Shown here one piece after another: positions 1 through 6,730 of a stretch of 64,000 bases of DNA. This DNA comes from Nocardioides luti. GTDB taxonomy: Bacteria; Actinomycetota; Actinomycetes; Propionibacteriales; Nocardioidaceae. The position numbers and the translations under genes were made by a program. The notes under the pieces are model-generated. The model had not been told where the DNA came from. It did not search any database and saw only the letters and a list, made by a program, of their open reading frames with translations. The stretch's first letter is position 1. Every line of letters begins with the position of its first letter. The DNA is taken from the NCBI RefSeq assembly GCF_014212315.1, contig NZ_JACKXE010000001.1, forward strand, positions 2,852,001-2,916,000, in the 5' to 3' direction.

Positions 1-32
1 GCGAGGTGGTCGTGGTCGAGGGCGAAGGTCAT
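1..32 (-). CDS. possible N-terminus of a leftward gene, cut by window edge
   Basis: Reading leftward from the ATG at 32, the frame gives MTFALDHDHL and is open to the edge. A short acidic/hydrophobic N-terminus of this type is seen in acyl-CoA dehydrogenases, but ten residues cannot establish that. The same frame is open upstream to about 115, so a longer start is possible, and no clear ribosome binding site precedes the ATG. The rest of 33-146 shows no other feature I can support. The neighbouring sulfotransferase runs the same way and could be in the same transcript. Confidence 0.3.
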   Translation of the reverse strand, partial: MTFALDHDHL

Positions 33-146
33 GTCCGGCAGCGTGCGCAAGCCGCCGACCGACCAAACCAGGCCGGTCGCCGCCTGTGGACGACCGCCTG
101 CGGGACCTGCAGCCAGCGGTCACCCCGTGGCCGGGGAGTGCGAGGG

Positions 147-1304
147 TCAGCGCTCGAACGCCGCCCGCACCCGCTGCTCGGTGAGCCCGTAGTCCTTGAG
201 GGAGTAGCGGTGCGACGGCGCCTTGCCACCGGAGCTCTGCTCGGCGTCGGCGGCGGTGACCGCGGCCTCCACCTCGGAGGTCCACGGCAGGTCGAAGCGC
301 TCGTAGATCCCGCGCACGGTGCCGACCTGGTCGGCGCGGAAGTCGTCGAAGGCGACGTCGACGAACTGCGCGGCGTCGTACCGCTCGCGCGCGTCGTGGA
401 ACGCGTGGAACGCGCGCTGCCACAGGTCGAGCTGGGTGTGCCCGATGACGCCCCCGACGTACGTCGTGGAGTGCCCCGCCGTGGTCTCGGCGGACAGCGA
501 GCAGGAGGACGCGATGCAGGTGACGGGGTCGCGGTGCGTGTAGACGACGAGCGCGTCGGGGTAGACCGTCATCAGGGCGTCGAGGGCGGTCATGTGGGAG
601 GGGTTCTTCAGCACCCAGCGCTTCTCGGGGTCGTTGAGGCCGATCAGCTGGAGGTTCTCCCGGTGCCGGGCGTAGGCGTCGGTCCAGTCCTGGCCCTCGA
701 GCCACGCGGTGTAGCGCGGCAGGTTCGCCAGCGACTCGTAGGAGTTGGACTTGCCGGTCTGCCGCAGCAGCCGCCAGCACTCCTCGACGGAGGTGGCATC
801 CATGTAGTGGATGCCCATGTACTCCGGGCTCTCCTCGTGGTGCGCGGAGAACGCCTGCTGCATGGCGGTGAAGATCGGGTCGTCGTCCCAGGTCTCACGG
901 GGCGGCCGGGGCTGGGGGTACTGCGTCAACCACATCTCGAGGCCCTGCGCGGCCGGGTCGGCGTACAGCAGCCGGTGCAGCGCCGTCGTCCCCGTCCGTG
1001 GCAGGCCCATCACGAAGACCGGCCGCGTCACCGGCACGTCGGCGTGCTCCGGGCGCGCGTTGAACTGCGCCTGCGTGAGCAGCCGCCCGACCAGCGCGGA
1101 CTTCACCTCGGAGCGCTGGAAGTAGTTGCCGCGCGGGGTCAGCCCGGCCTCCGGCGAGGCCAGGTCCTCGACGAGCACGCGCAGCCCCTCCTCGTGCGCG
1201 GTGCCGCCGAAGTCGTCCATCCCGACCGTCCGCACGGCGGCCGCGACGATGTCGTCGTAGGAGCCGAGGTCGGGCCGCTCGCGGGCCATCACGTTGTCGC
1301 TCAT
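147..1304 (-). CDS. sulfotransferase family protein
   Basis: A 385-residue cytoplasmic sulfotransferase, expected to move a sulfo group from PAPS to a hydroxyl or amine of a small molecule or lipid. The 5'-phosphosulfate loop GLPRTGTTALH lies at about residues 100-110, and a 3'-phosphate region with YTHRDP follows near the middle. The length fits the actinobacterial 'sulfotransferase family' of 380-400 residues. The ATG at 1304 is chosen because GAAGGAG sits 5 bases upstream; a GTG one codon earlier is too close to it. It is the last gene of a minus-strand series behind an SDR, a DUF1214-like protein and an LLM oxidoreductase, so the acceptor may be a steroid or lipid alcohol; that is inference. 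Confidence 0.85.
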   Translation of the reverse strand: MSDNVMARERPDLGSYDDIVAAAVRTVGMDDFGGTAHEEGLRVLVEDLASPEAGLTPRGNYFQRSEVKSALVGRLLTQAQFNARPEHADVPVTRPVFVMGLPRTGTTALHRLLYADPAAQGLEMWLTQYPQPRPPRETWDDDPIFTAMQQAFSAHHEESPEYMGIHYMDATSVEECWRLLRQTGKSNSYESLANLPRYTAWLEGQDWTDAYARHRENLQLIGLNDPEKRWVLKNPSHMTALDALMTVYPDALVVYTHRDPVTCIASSCSLSAETTAGHSTTYVGGVIGHTQLDLWQRAFHAFHDARERYDAAQFVDVAFDDFRADQVGTVRGIYERFDLPWTSEVEAAVTAADAEQSSGGKAPSHRYSLKDYGLTEQRVRAAFER

Positions 1305-1330
1305 CACGACTCCTTCGTCAGAGATGTTCG

Positions 1331-1411
1331 TTGGTCGAGTGCCGCCGCGAGGAACGAGCGGCGGTGTATCGAGACCCGGTGGTGCATCGAGACCCGGTGG
1401 CTCGAGACCCG
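1331..1411. repeat. REP-like palindromic repeat plus three short direct copies
   Basis: A copy of the TGGTCGAG ... TCGAGACC intergenic element with a central hairpin (CCGCCGC at 1341-1347 pairing with GCGGCGG at 1357-1363). It is followed by two more copies of TCGAGACCCGG, giving starts at 1368, 1386 and 1401. It fills the gap between the sulfotransferase start and the SDR stop. Related copies lie near 3430 and 4389. Confidence 0.65.
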
Positions 1412-1425
1412 GCGGAGCAACGGAC

Positions 1426-2268
1426 TCAGGAGTGGAACTCGCCGCAGTCGACCGTGAGCATCTGCCCGGTCACCGCGGAGGCGAGGTCGCTGGCGAGGAA
1501 GAGCGTCGCACGGGCGACCTCCTCCGAGGACGCGAGCCGCTGCAGGTCGGTCGGCGCGGCCTTCTGCGCGTAGACCTCCTCGTGCGTGGTGCCGTCGACC
1601 GCGGCCAGGAAGTCGAAGTAGCCGCGGTTCACGTCCTCGTAGATGTACGACGGCGCGACGCTGTTGACGCGGATCCCGCGCGGCCCGAGCTCGGTCGCGA
1701 GCGACGAGGCGAGGTGCTCCAGCGCCCCCTTGGACAGCTTGTAGCCGGCGTACTCCGGCTGCGAGCTGAAGGAGACGCAGGAGTTCAGCATGATGATCGA
1801 GCCCTTGCTGGCCGCGAGCGCGTCCGCGAAGAGCGCGGCCAGCCGCAGCGGCGCGAAGACGTTCGTCTCGTTGACCCGGGCCAGCTTGCGCGGGTCGATC
1901 TGCGTGATCGGGTCCATCGGTGGGATCGCGAAGGCGTTGTTGATGACGCAGTCGACGCGCCCGAACGCCTCGAGGGCCGCATCGCGCAGCGCCACCCGCG
2001 AGTCCTCGTCGGTCACGTCGGTCACGACGGGCACCACCCGGACGTCGTACGCCGCCAGGTCGGCCTGCAGCTCCAGCAGCCGGGCCTCGGTCCGGCTGGC
2101 GACGACGAGGTCGGCGCCCATCTTGGCCGCCTCGAACGCCAGCGAGCGGCCCAGCCCGGGGCCGATGCCGGAGATGACGACGACCTTGCCCCGCAGCAGC
2201 GGGACGGGGGTGTAGCGCTCCTCGATCGAGGTGTCGTGGGCGGCCGCGAGGCCGGGCTCGGTGGTCAA
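1426..2268 (-). CDS. short-chain dehydrogenase/reductase (SDR)
   Basis: A 280-residue NAD(P)-dependent oxidoreductase of the classical SDR fold. The cofactor loop GIGPGLG is at about residues 34-40, the NNA motif at 110-112, Ser163 and Tyr176/Lys180 form the catalytic set (spacing S-13-Y, YKLSK), and the C-terminus ends in VTGQMLTVDCG. The start is the TTG at 2268, since AGGAGA lies 5 bases upstream; upstream codons overlap the preceding gene, whose stop is only 8 bases away. The substrate is not visible. Position in a putative KstR-controlled operon suggests a steroid or acyl alcohol/ketone, which is inference. Confidence 0.85.
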   Translation of the reverse strand: MTTEPGLAAAHDTSIEERYTPVPLLRGKVVVISGIGPGLGRSLAFEAAKMGADLVVASRTEARLLELQADLAAYDVRVVPVVTDVTDEDSRVALRDAALEAFGRVDCVINNAFAIPPMDPITQIDPRKLARVNETNVFAPLRLAALFADALAASKGSIIMLNSCVSFSSQPEYAGYKLSKGALEHLASSLATELGPRGIRVNSVAPSYIYEDVNRGYFDFLAAVDGTTHEEVYAQKAAPTDLQRLASSEEVARATLFLASDLASAVTGQMLTVDCGEFHS

Positions 2269-2276
2269 CGGGTCTC

Positions 2277-3482
2277 CTAGCTGATCATGCGGCGGGCGAC
2301 GGCGCGCTCGCGGGCGGCGATGCGCGCGGCGTACTCGTCGGGGGTGAGGGGCGTGAGGTGGGGCAGCACGGCGGGGATGTCGGCGAGCTTCACGACCTCG
2401 ACGGTCGGGCCGTCCTCGGGGCCGAGGTCGCGCTCGAGGCGCTGCCAGCGCAGCATCATCGCGCCGGTGCGGTGGCCGGTGGTCTCGAGCCAGTTCTCGA
2501 TCGCGCGACCCTCCCCGGCGGGTGGGTGCTCCGAGACGACGAAGCGCATCCTCCCGTCGGGGTCGGTGACGGCCTGCGCCTTGGTGAGCGAGGTCTGGTG
2601 GGTCTCGTAGTCGGTGGAGGCGTACCAGTCCGACCCGATCTGGACGGCCTGGTAGGCGCAGTCGGTGCACTCCGGCACGGTGATCACCATCGCCTCGTCC
2701 TCGGCGAGCTCGTAGTGCCCGATCGAGGAGCGCTGGCTCGCGAGGCCGCCGGGGGTGGCGGTCGGCGGGGTGAGGGTGTTGACCGGCTCCTTGTACTGGA
2801 AGAAGTGGGGGAAGGCGAACCACGTCTGGATCGAGCCGACCAGCGTCCGGGCGGCCACCTCGTACTTCTTGCGGAGCAGGTCCTCGGTCAGCGGCCGCGC
2901 CGGCCGGCCGATCGTGTCCGGGCGCTCGATGCGCAGGGTGCCGCGCTCCTCGGTCTCCCAGTCGTTGAAGACCTCGCGCACGATCAGCGTCTTCGCGCCG
3001 GGCTCGGCGGTGTAGCGGAACTCGAAGGTCCCGTCGTCGGCCACCTCGAGCTCGCGGTCGTCGAAGGCCATCAGCGACGTCGCCGCGGAGTCGGCGGAGT
3101 ACGTCCCGCCCATCACCTGGAAGGACAGGTCGGCGCTGGTGCCGCGGCGGCCGCTGACGACGTACTCGACCCCCTCGCGGAGGTAGGCGTTGAAGTAGAT
3201 CGCGTCGGGGTTGTCGAGGCCCTGGCGGGAGAACTGGTGGGTGGGGTTGATGAACAGCGGCCGGTCGAGGTCGTGGTCGAAGGCCATCTGCATCGCCATC
3301 CGGACCCGCCCGGCGAGGTAGGCGTACCCCTCCAGCCGGTCCGCCTCGGTGCGGATGAAGGGTGCGTTCGCGACCAGCTCCTCGGCCTCCGCGATCGCGT
3401 CCTGGAGGACCTGCGTCAGCCCCGATCCCGGTGGTTGAGGAAGGCGCCCTGGCGCCTGTCTCGAAACCACGTCCTCGCCCAT
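2277..3482 (-). CDS. DUF1214-like protein of the LLM/SDR/sulfotransferase operon
   Basis: A 401-residue protein with no signal peptide or membrane segment. The central part (YFNAYLREGVEY, GGTYSADS, then a beta-rich region with WFAFPHFFQY) resembles actinobacterial proteins carrying a C-terminal DUF1214 domain; no enzymatic activity is known to me for these. The ATG overlaps the LLM gene stop by one base (TGATG), implying translational coupling. Residues 1-20 or so (MGEDVVSRQAPG...) are encoded by a REP-like repeat at 3430-3470, so either the element was captured into the coding region or the true start lies further in. Function is unknown. Confidence 0.6.
   Translation of the reverse strand: MGEDVVSRQAPGRLPQPPGSGLTQVLQDAIAEAEELVANAPFIRTEADRLEGYAYLAGRVRMAMQMAFDHDLDRPLFINPTHQFSRQGLDNPDAIYFNAYLREGVEYVVSGRRGTSADLSFQVMGGTYSADSAATSLMAFDDRELEVADDGTFEFRYTAEPGAKTLIVREVFNDWETEERGTLRIERPDTIGRPARPLTEDLLRKKYEVAARTLVGSIQTWFAFPHFFQYKEPVNTLTPPTATPGGLASQRSSIGHYELAEDEAMVITVPECTDCAYQAVQIGSDWYASTDYETHQTSLTKAQAVTDPDGRMRFVVSEHPPAGEGRAIENWLETTGHRTGAMMLRWQRLERDLGPEDGPTVEVVKLADIPAVLPHLTPLTPDEYAARIAARERAVARRMIS
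3430..3470. repeat. REP-like palindromic repeat inside a coding N-terminus
   Basis: The sequence GGTGGTTGAGG ... TCGAAACCAC forms a near-perfect inverted repeat with an inner AGGCGCC/GGCGCCT stem. It belongs to the same family as 1331-1376 and 4389-4408. It lies within codons 5-18 of the DUF1214-like gene, immediately after its ATG. Confidence 0.65.
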
Positions 3483-4357
3483 CAACCGGCCTTCGCGATG
3501 ATCTGCTCGGCGTACTTCTCCAGGTGCGCGACCTTGTCCGCGAGCGGCTCGGTGTCGGGGCCCTTGATGTAGGGCACCCGGAAGCCGACGATGCAGTCGG
3601 TGACGCCCTTGTCCTCGAGCCGCTTGATCCCGTCGAGGTCGTAGGCGTCGTACGAGATCACGTGCACCTCGAAGTCGTCGCGGGTGTCGCCCTCCTCCGT
3701 ACGGATCTCGGCGAGCCGGGTCAGCAGCCGGTCGAGCTCCTCGCCGTCGCCGCCGGCGTGCATCCAGCCGTCGCCCTTCACGACCGCGCGGCGCAGGGCG
3801 GCGTCCGCGTGACCGCCCACGAGCAGCGGGATCCGCTCCGTCGGCGCGGGGCACTGCTTGAGCGGCTCGAACTCGTAGAACTCGCCCGAGTAGCCGAAGA
3901 ACTCGCCGGTCGTGAGACCGCGCAGGATCTCCATGCACTCGTCCATCCGCTTGCCGCGCCGCGCCCACGGCACGCCGAGCGTCGCGAAGTCCTCGGGCCA
4001 CGGCGACAGCCCGACGCCGAGGCCGAGGCGGTTGCCGGAGAGGTACGCCAGCGAGGACGCCTGCTTGGCGACCAGCACCGGGGGCCGCACCGGCAGCTTG
4101 AGCACGAACGGCGTCAGCCGCAGCGTGGTCGTCACCGCGAAGAGGTGGGCGCAGAGGATCATCGTCTCGATGAACTCCTTGTCCTCGAGGAACTCCCGCT
4201 CGCCGGTGTCGGTGTAGGGGTACGTCGAGTCCGACTCCTGCGGGTAGATCAGGCTGTCGGCCACGGTCATGCTGGTGTAGCCGGCCGCCTCCGCCGCCTG
4301 GGCGAGCGGCGCGTAGAACGTCGCCTGGGTCATCGCCTCGGCGTAGGTGAATCGCAT
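3482..4357 (-). CDS. LLM-class F420-dependent oxidoreductase
   Basis: A 291-residue TIM-barrel protein of the bacterial luciferase-like family, which in actinobacteria mostly use coenzyme F420. The start MRFTYAEAMTQ lacks a signal peptide; family features include LSGNRLGLGVGLSPWPEDF around residues 110-130, RRGKRMDECMEILR, and PLLVGGHADAALRRAV. The ATG at 4357 follows a GCGAGGAACC ribosome binding site; an upstream in-frame extension would run over the divergent promoter. It is the first gene of the operon to the DUF1214-like, SDR and sulfotransferase genes. Likely role: hydride transfer to or from an aldehyde, ketone or alkene of a catabolic intermediate. Substrate unknown. Confidence 0.82.
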   Translation of the reverse strand: MRFTYAEAMTQATFYAPLAQAAEAAGYTSMTVADSLIYPQESDSTYPYTDTGEREFLEDKEFIETMILCAHLFAVTTTLRLTPFVLKLPVRPPVLVAKQASSLAYLSGNRLGLGVGLSPWPEDFATLGVPWARRGKRMDECMEILRGLTTGEFFGYSGEFYEFEPLKQCPAPTERIPLLVGGHADAALRRAVVKGDGWMHAGGDGEELDRLLTRLAEIRTEEGDTRDDFEVHVISYDAYDLDGIKRLEDKGVTDCIVGFRVPYIKGPDTEPLADKVAHLEKYAEQIIAKAG

Positions 4358-4388
4358 CTGGTTCCTCGCTGGTGGGGAGGGCCTTCGC

Positions 4389-4408
4389 TGGTCGAGCCTG
4401 TCGAGACC
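4389..4408. repeat. short REP-like repeat in 5' leader
   Basis: TGGTCGAG at 4389-4396 and TCGAGACC at 4401-4408 flank a 4-base centre, a minimal copy of the family at 1331 and 3430. It lies in the predicted 5' untranslated leader of the LLM operon. Confidence 0.5.
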
Positions 4409-4409
4409 C

Positions 4410-4442
4410 ACACTAGAACGTGTTCCAGTTTTGTGCCAGAGT
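4410..4442. promoter_or_regulatory. divergent promoter with KstR-type operator
   Basis: The 14 bases TAGAACGTGTTCCA at 4414-4427 match the published KstR consensus TnnAACnnGTTnnA exactly. Leftward, a -10 TAGTGT (plus-strand ACACTA, 4410-4415) lies 17 bases from a -35-like TGGCAC, so the operator occupies the spacer and touches the -10. Rightward, CAGAGT at 4437-4442 sits 6 bases before the SnoaL-like ATG, and the operator would cover its -35 region. Binding would therefore repress both directions. KstR is the TetR-family repressor of cholesterol catabolism in mycobacteria and relatives; no kstR gene is in this window. Confidence 0.6.
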
Positions 4443-4448
4443 CGCGCC

Positions 4449-4871
4449 ATGGACCTGCAGCAGATCGCCGACCGGCTCGAGATCCAGGACGTCCTGACCG
4501 CGTACACGCGCGCGATCGACACCGGGGACTGGGACCGCCTCGACACCGTCTTCACCCCGGACGCGGCGATCGACTACACGCAGTCCGGCGGGATCGCCGC
4601 GTCGTACGCCGAGGTCAAGCCCTGGCTGGCCGAGATGCTGCCGATCTTCCCGAAGCGGATGCACACGCTGGGCCAGGTCGACGTGGCGTACGACGGGGAC
4701 GAGGCCGACGTGACGGCGTACTTCCACAACCCGATGCTGCTCCCGCTCGGCGACGGGAAGGAGCGCCTGGTGCAGTTCGGGGGGCTCTACGAGCACCGGA
4801 TGGTCCGCACCGACGGCGGCTGGCGCAGCCGGCGACTGGTCGAGGTCGTGGTGTGGAGGCAGGGGCTCTGA
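4449..4871 (+). CDS. SnoaL-like / NTF2-fold small protein
   Basis: A 140-residue single-domain protein of the SnoaL/NTF2-like cone fold: an N-terminal helix with DRLEIQDVLTAYTRAIDTGDWDRLDTVF, then curved-sheet segments ending in GGWRSRRLVEVVVW. Members include polyketide cyclases, ketosteroid isomerase and many dehydratase-like enzymes. The ATG at 4449 is preferred over an upstream start at 4347 because that one would read through the divergent promoter; no strong ribosome site is present and the transcript may be leaderless. Shared KstR-type control with the opposing operon suggests a step in steroid or lipid breakdown, which is inference. Confidence 0.72.
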   Translation: MDLQQIADRLEIQDVLTAYTRAIDTGDWDRLDTVFTPDAAIDYTQSGGIAASYAEVKPWLAEMLPIFPKRMHTLGQVDVAYDGDEADVTAYFHNPMLLPLGDGKERLVQFGGLYEHRMVRTDGGWRSRRLVEVVVWRQGL

Positions 4872-4966
4872 GCCGCGCGTTTGGTCCCGCTTGCACCCGT
4901 CCCCGACAATGGGTGCGGCGTCCCGTGCCGGGGCGCCGTCCGCGACTGCCCCGGGGGTGATGGTTC

Positions 4967-5533
4967 GTGCCCGATCGTGAAGAACGCCGCGAGCACCCCG
5001 TCCTCGCCGGCCTCGCCGCGCTGGTCGGTGTCGGCCTCGCCGTCGGCCTGATCCTCGGCCTGTCCACGCTGGTCGGCACCCGCGTCCTCGGCGTCGGTGA
5101 GAGCGACGGCACGACCACGTCGACCGCGCGCCAGTCGATGTACCTCCCCAAGCCCTCCGAGACCGACGCCCCCTCCGGCCCGCTCATCACGCTCGCCCCC
5201 GGCCGCTCCCCGAGCGCGCCGAAGAGCGCGACGGACGAGCCGAGCGAGTCCGAGTCCGCCAAGGAGCAGATCAGCCTCTCCGCCGGCCAGACCTCGGTCT
5301 CGGCGATGCAGCAGATCGACCTCACCGGCGTCTACCCCGGTGGTGAGGGCGCGATCCTCCAGGTCCAGAAGTTCACCGGCGGCTCGTGGGCGGACTTCCC
5401 CGTCACCGTCTCGGTCAGCAACGAGACCTTCGCGACCTACGTCCAGACCAGCCAGACCGGCGTGAACCGCTTCCGCGTCGTCGACACCGACTCCGGCCTC
5501 GAGTCCAACGAGGTCCGCGTCACCATCGGCTGA
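4967..5533 (+). CDS. membrane-anchored exported protein of unknown function
   Basis: A 188-residue protein starting with GTG. A short charged N-terminus (PDREERREH) is followed by one hydrophobic segment at about residues 12-38, then a Ser/Thr/Pro/Glu-rich linker (about 50-100) and a C-terminal beta-rich domain (about 105-188, SLSAGQTSVSAMQQIDLTGVYPG...). The layout is a type II membrane anchor with an extracytoplasmic domain that looks Ig-like or similar to a surface adhesion fold. No enzyme motif is visible. It stands alone between a SnoaL-like gene and a convergent gene. Confidence 0.6.
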   Translation: MPDREERREHPVLAGLAALVGVGLAVGLILGLSTLVGTRVLGVGESDGTTTSTARQSMYLPKPSETDAPSGPLITLAPGRSPSAPKSATDEPSESESAKEQISLSAGQTSVSAMQQIDLTGVYPGGEGAILQVQKFTGGSWADFPVTVSVSNETFATYVQTSQTGVNRFRVVDTDSGLESNEVRVTIG

Positions 5534-5551
5534 CGCCCGCCCGCTGCGTCG

Positions 5552-6586
5552 TCACAGCGCGTTGAGCTCCTGGTGGACCCGGTCGCGCCCGTCGCGCTCG
5601 TCGAGCAGGGTGTCCAGGGTCGACGCCGGGGGTCGCGCCTCCCAGGTCCCGCGCGGTCGGCTCGTCGCCCGCGCGTGCGCGGCCAGCAGACGTCGTACGA
5701 CGTGGGGCCTGTCGGCCAGGTCCAGCCCCGTGACGCGGGCGACCTCGAGGCCGGAATCGCGGAAGGCCTCGTCCTTCGCGACGTCGCGGGTGTGTCGGCC
5801 GGCGCCCCGGTGGTCGGCCCCGTCGAACTCGACGGCGAGCCCCGCGACGGGGTCGAGCAGGTCGGCGATGCCGAGCAGCCGGCCCCACTTGTCGTGGACG
5901 GGGCAGTTCACCAGCACGTCGGCCGGTAGCCCGGCGTCGAGTACCCACACGAGACGGAGCCTGGTCTCGTTCGGTGAGCGACTGTGCTCGCTGGCGAGCG
6001 CGAGGGCTAGCCGGGCCCGGGCGATCCGGCGCCGTCGCGGATGCGCTCCGACGTAGACCCGCATCCGGGTGACCGACGTGAGCACCGCGGCCGCTGCCAT
6101 GTCCAGGACGACCACGGCCTCGCGGTCGTCCGGGGCGAGCCTGACCGCGTCGAAGACGGCCCGCTCGACGGCGCAGCAGGGGATGCCGTAACGCCGCATC
6201 ACCTCCTCGGAGGTGAGAGGTTCGCGCACGAGACGCACCTGCCGATCGCCTCGGATGTTCCCCGCCCCGAGCGCCAGCGGCACCGGGAGCCGCGTGGTTC
6301 CGTCGCGTCCGAGGCCGTCGAAGAAGCTGCCGCCCCAGAGGCGGCACGCGGCCCATCCGGTCACGGCGCCCCCTCGTGGGAGGCGCACCGACTGCTCCAG
6401 TATCCGCTGCTCGGGTAGCTGGTCGGACACGGATGCCGGGACGTAGAGCCCCTGCGAGGTCCGGCGCCAGTGCGGCCCGGATGCCTGACGCTTGGTCGGG
6501 CCGTCCTCGCCTGCGGGGTCGAGCGGCACGGGGCGCACGAGCCCGCGCGGGGTGGGGCAGACGGGGTCCCAGCGATGTGCGGCCAT
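5552..6586 (-). CDS. DUF559-like PD-(D/E)XK fold protein
   Basis: A 344-residue protein common in actinobacteria as a hypothetical. The C-terminal part (about 215-310) carries the Vsr/DUF559-type nuclease pattern: RLVWVLDAGLP, then LAVEFDGADHRG, DVAKDEAFRDSG and VARVTGLDL. Glu and Asp of EFDG and the Lys of KDEAF are plausible catalytic residues. The N-terminal half, with PHWRRTSQGLYVP and AVTGWAACRLWGG, resembles the winged-helix region of AbiEi-type antitoxin-like proteins. Actual nuclease activity is not established for the family. ATG at 6586 has GAGG upstream. It is transcribed alone, with an inverted repeat just upstream. Confidence 0.55.
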   Translation of the reverse strand: MAAHRWDPVCPTPRGLVRPVPLDPAGEDGPTKRQASGPHWRRTSQGLYVPASVSDQLPEQRILEQSVRLPRGGAVTGWAACRLWGGSFFDGLGRDGTTRLPVPLALGAGNIRGDRQVRLVREPLTSEEVMRRYGIPCCAVERAVFDAVRLAPDDREAVVVLDMAAAAVLTSVTRMRVYVGAHPRRRRIARARLALALASEHSRSPNETRLRLVWVLDAGLPADVLVNCPVHDKWGRLLGIADLLDPVAGLAVEFDGADHRGAGRHTRDVAKDEAFRDSGLEVARVTGLDLADRPHVVRRLLAAHARATSRPRGTWEARPPASTLDTLLDERDGRDRVHQELNAL

Positions 6587-6642
6587 GCCGCCGAGCCTCG
6601 CCGTTCCCGGCGATCCGCGCTCGGCTCCTCCACAGGCACGAG

Positions 6643-6697
6643 TTTCTGCACGATCGGACCCCTCCGAAGGCGTATCGAGGGTCCGAACGTGCAGAAA
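6643..6697. repeat. long interrupted inverted repeat (intergenic)
   Basis: TTTCTGCACG (6643-6652) and CGGACCC (6655-6661) pair with GGGTCCG (6679-6685) and CGTGCAGAAA (6688-6697): 17 base pairs with a 2x2 internal loop and a 17-base terminal loop. It lies between two minus-strand genes, after the stop-distal side of the beta-helix gene and before the next start. It may end transcription or be a mobile palindromic element. Confidence 0.7.
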
Positions 6698-6730
6698 GAG
6701 TCCGGTAGGCCTCGCGCCGCCGCCGCGGGC

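Noticed and set aside
2277..4001. A longer start for the DUF1214-like gene inside the LLM gene
   Set aside because: The extra N-terminal 170 residues are antisense-like arginine-rich sequence overlapping the LLM gene in another frame; the one-base TGATG overlap is a better start.
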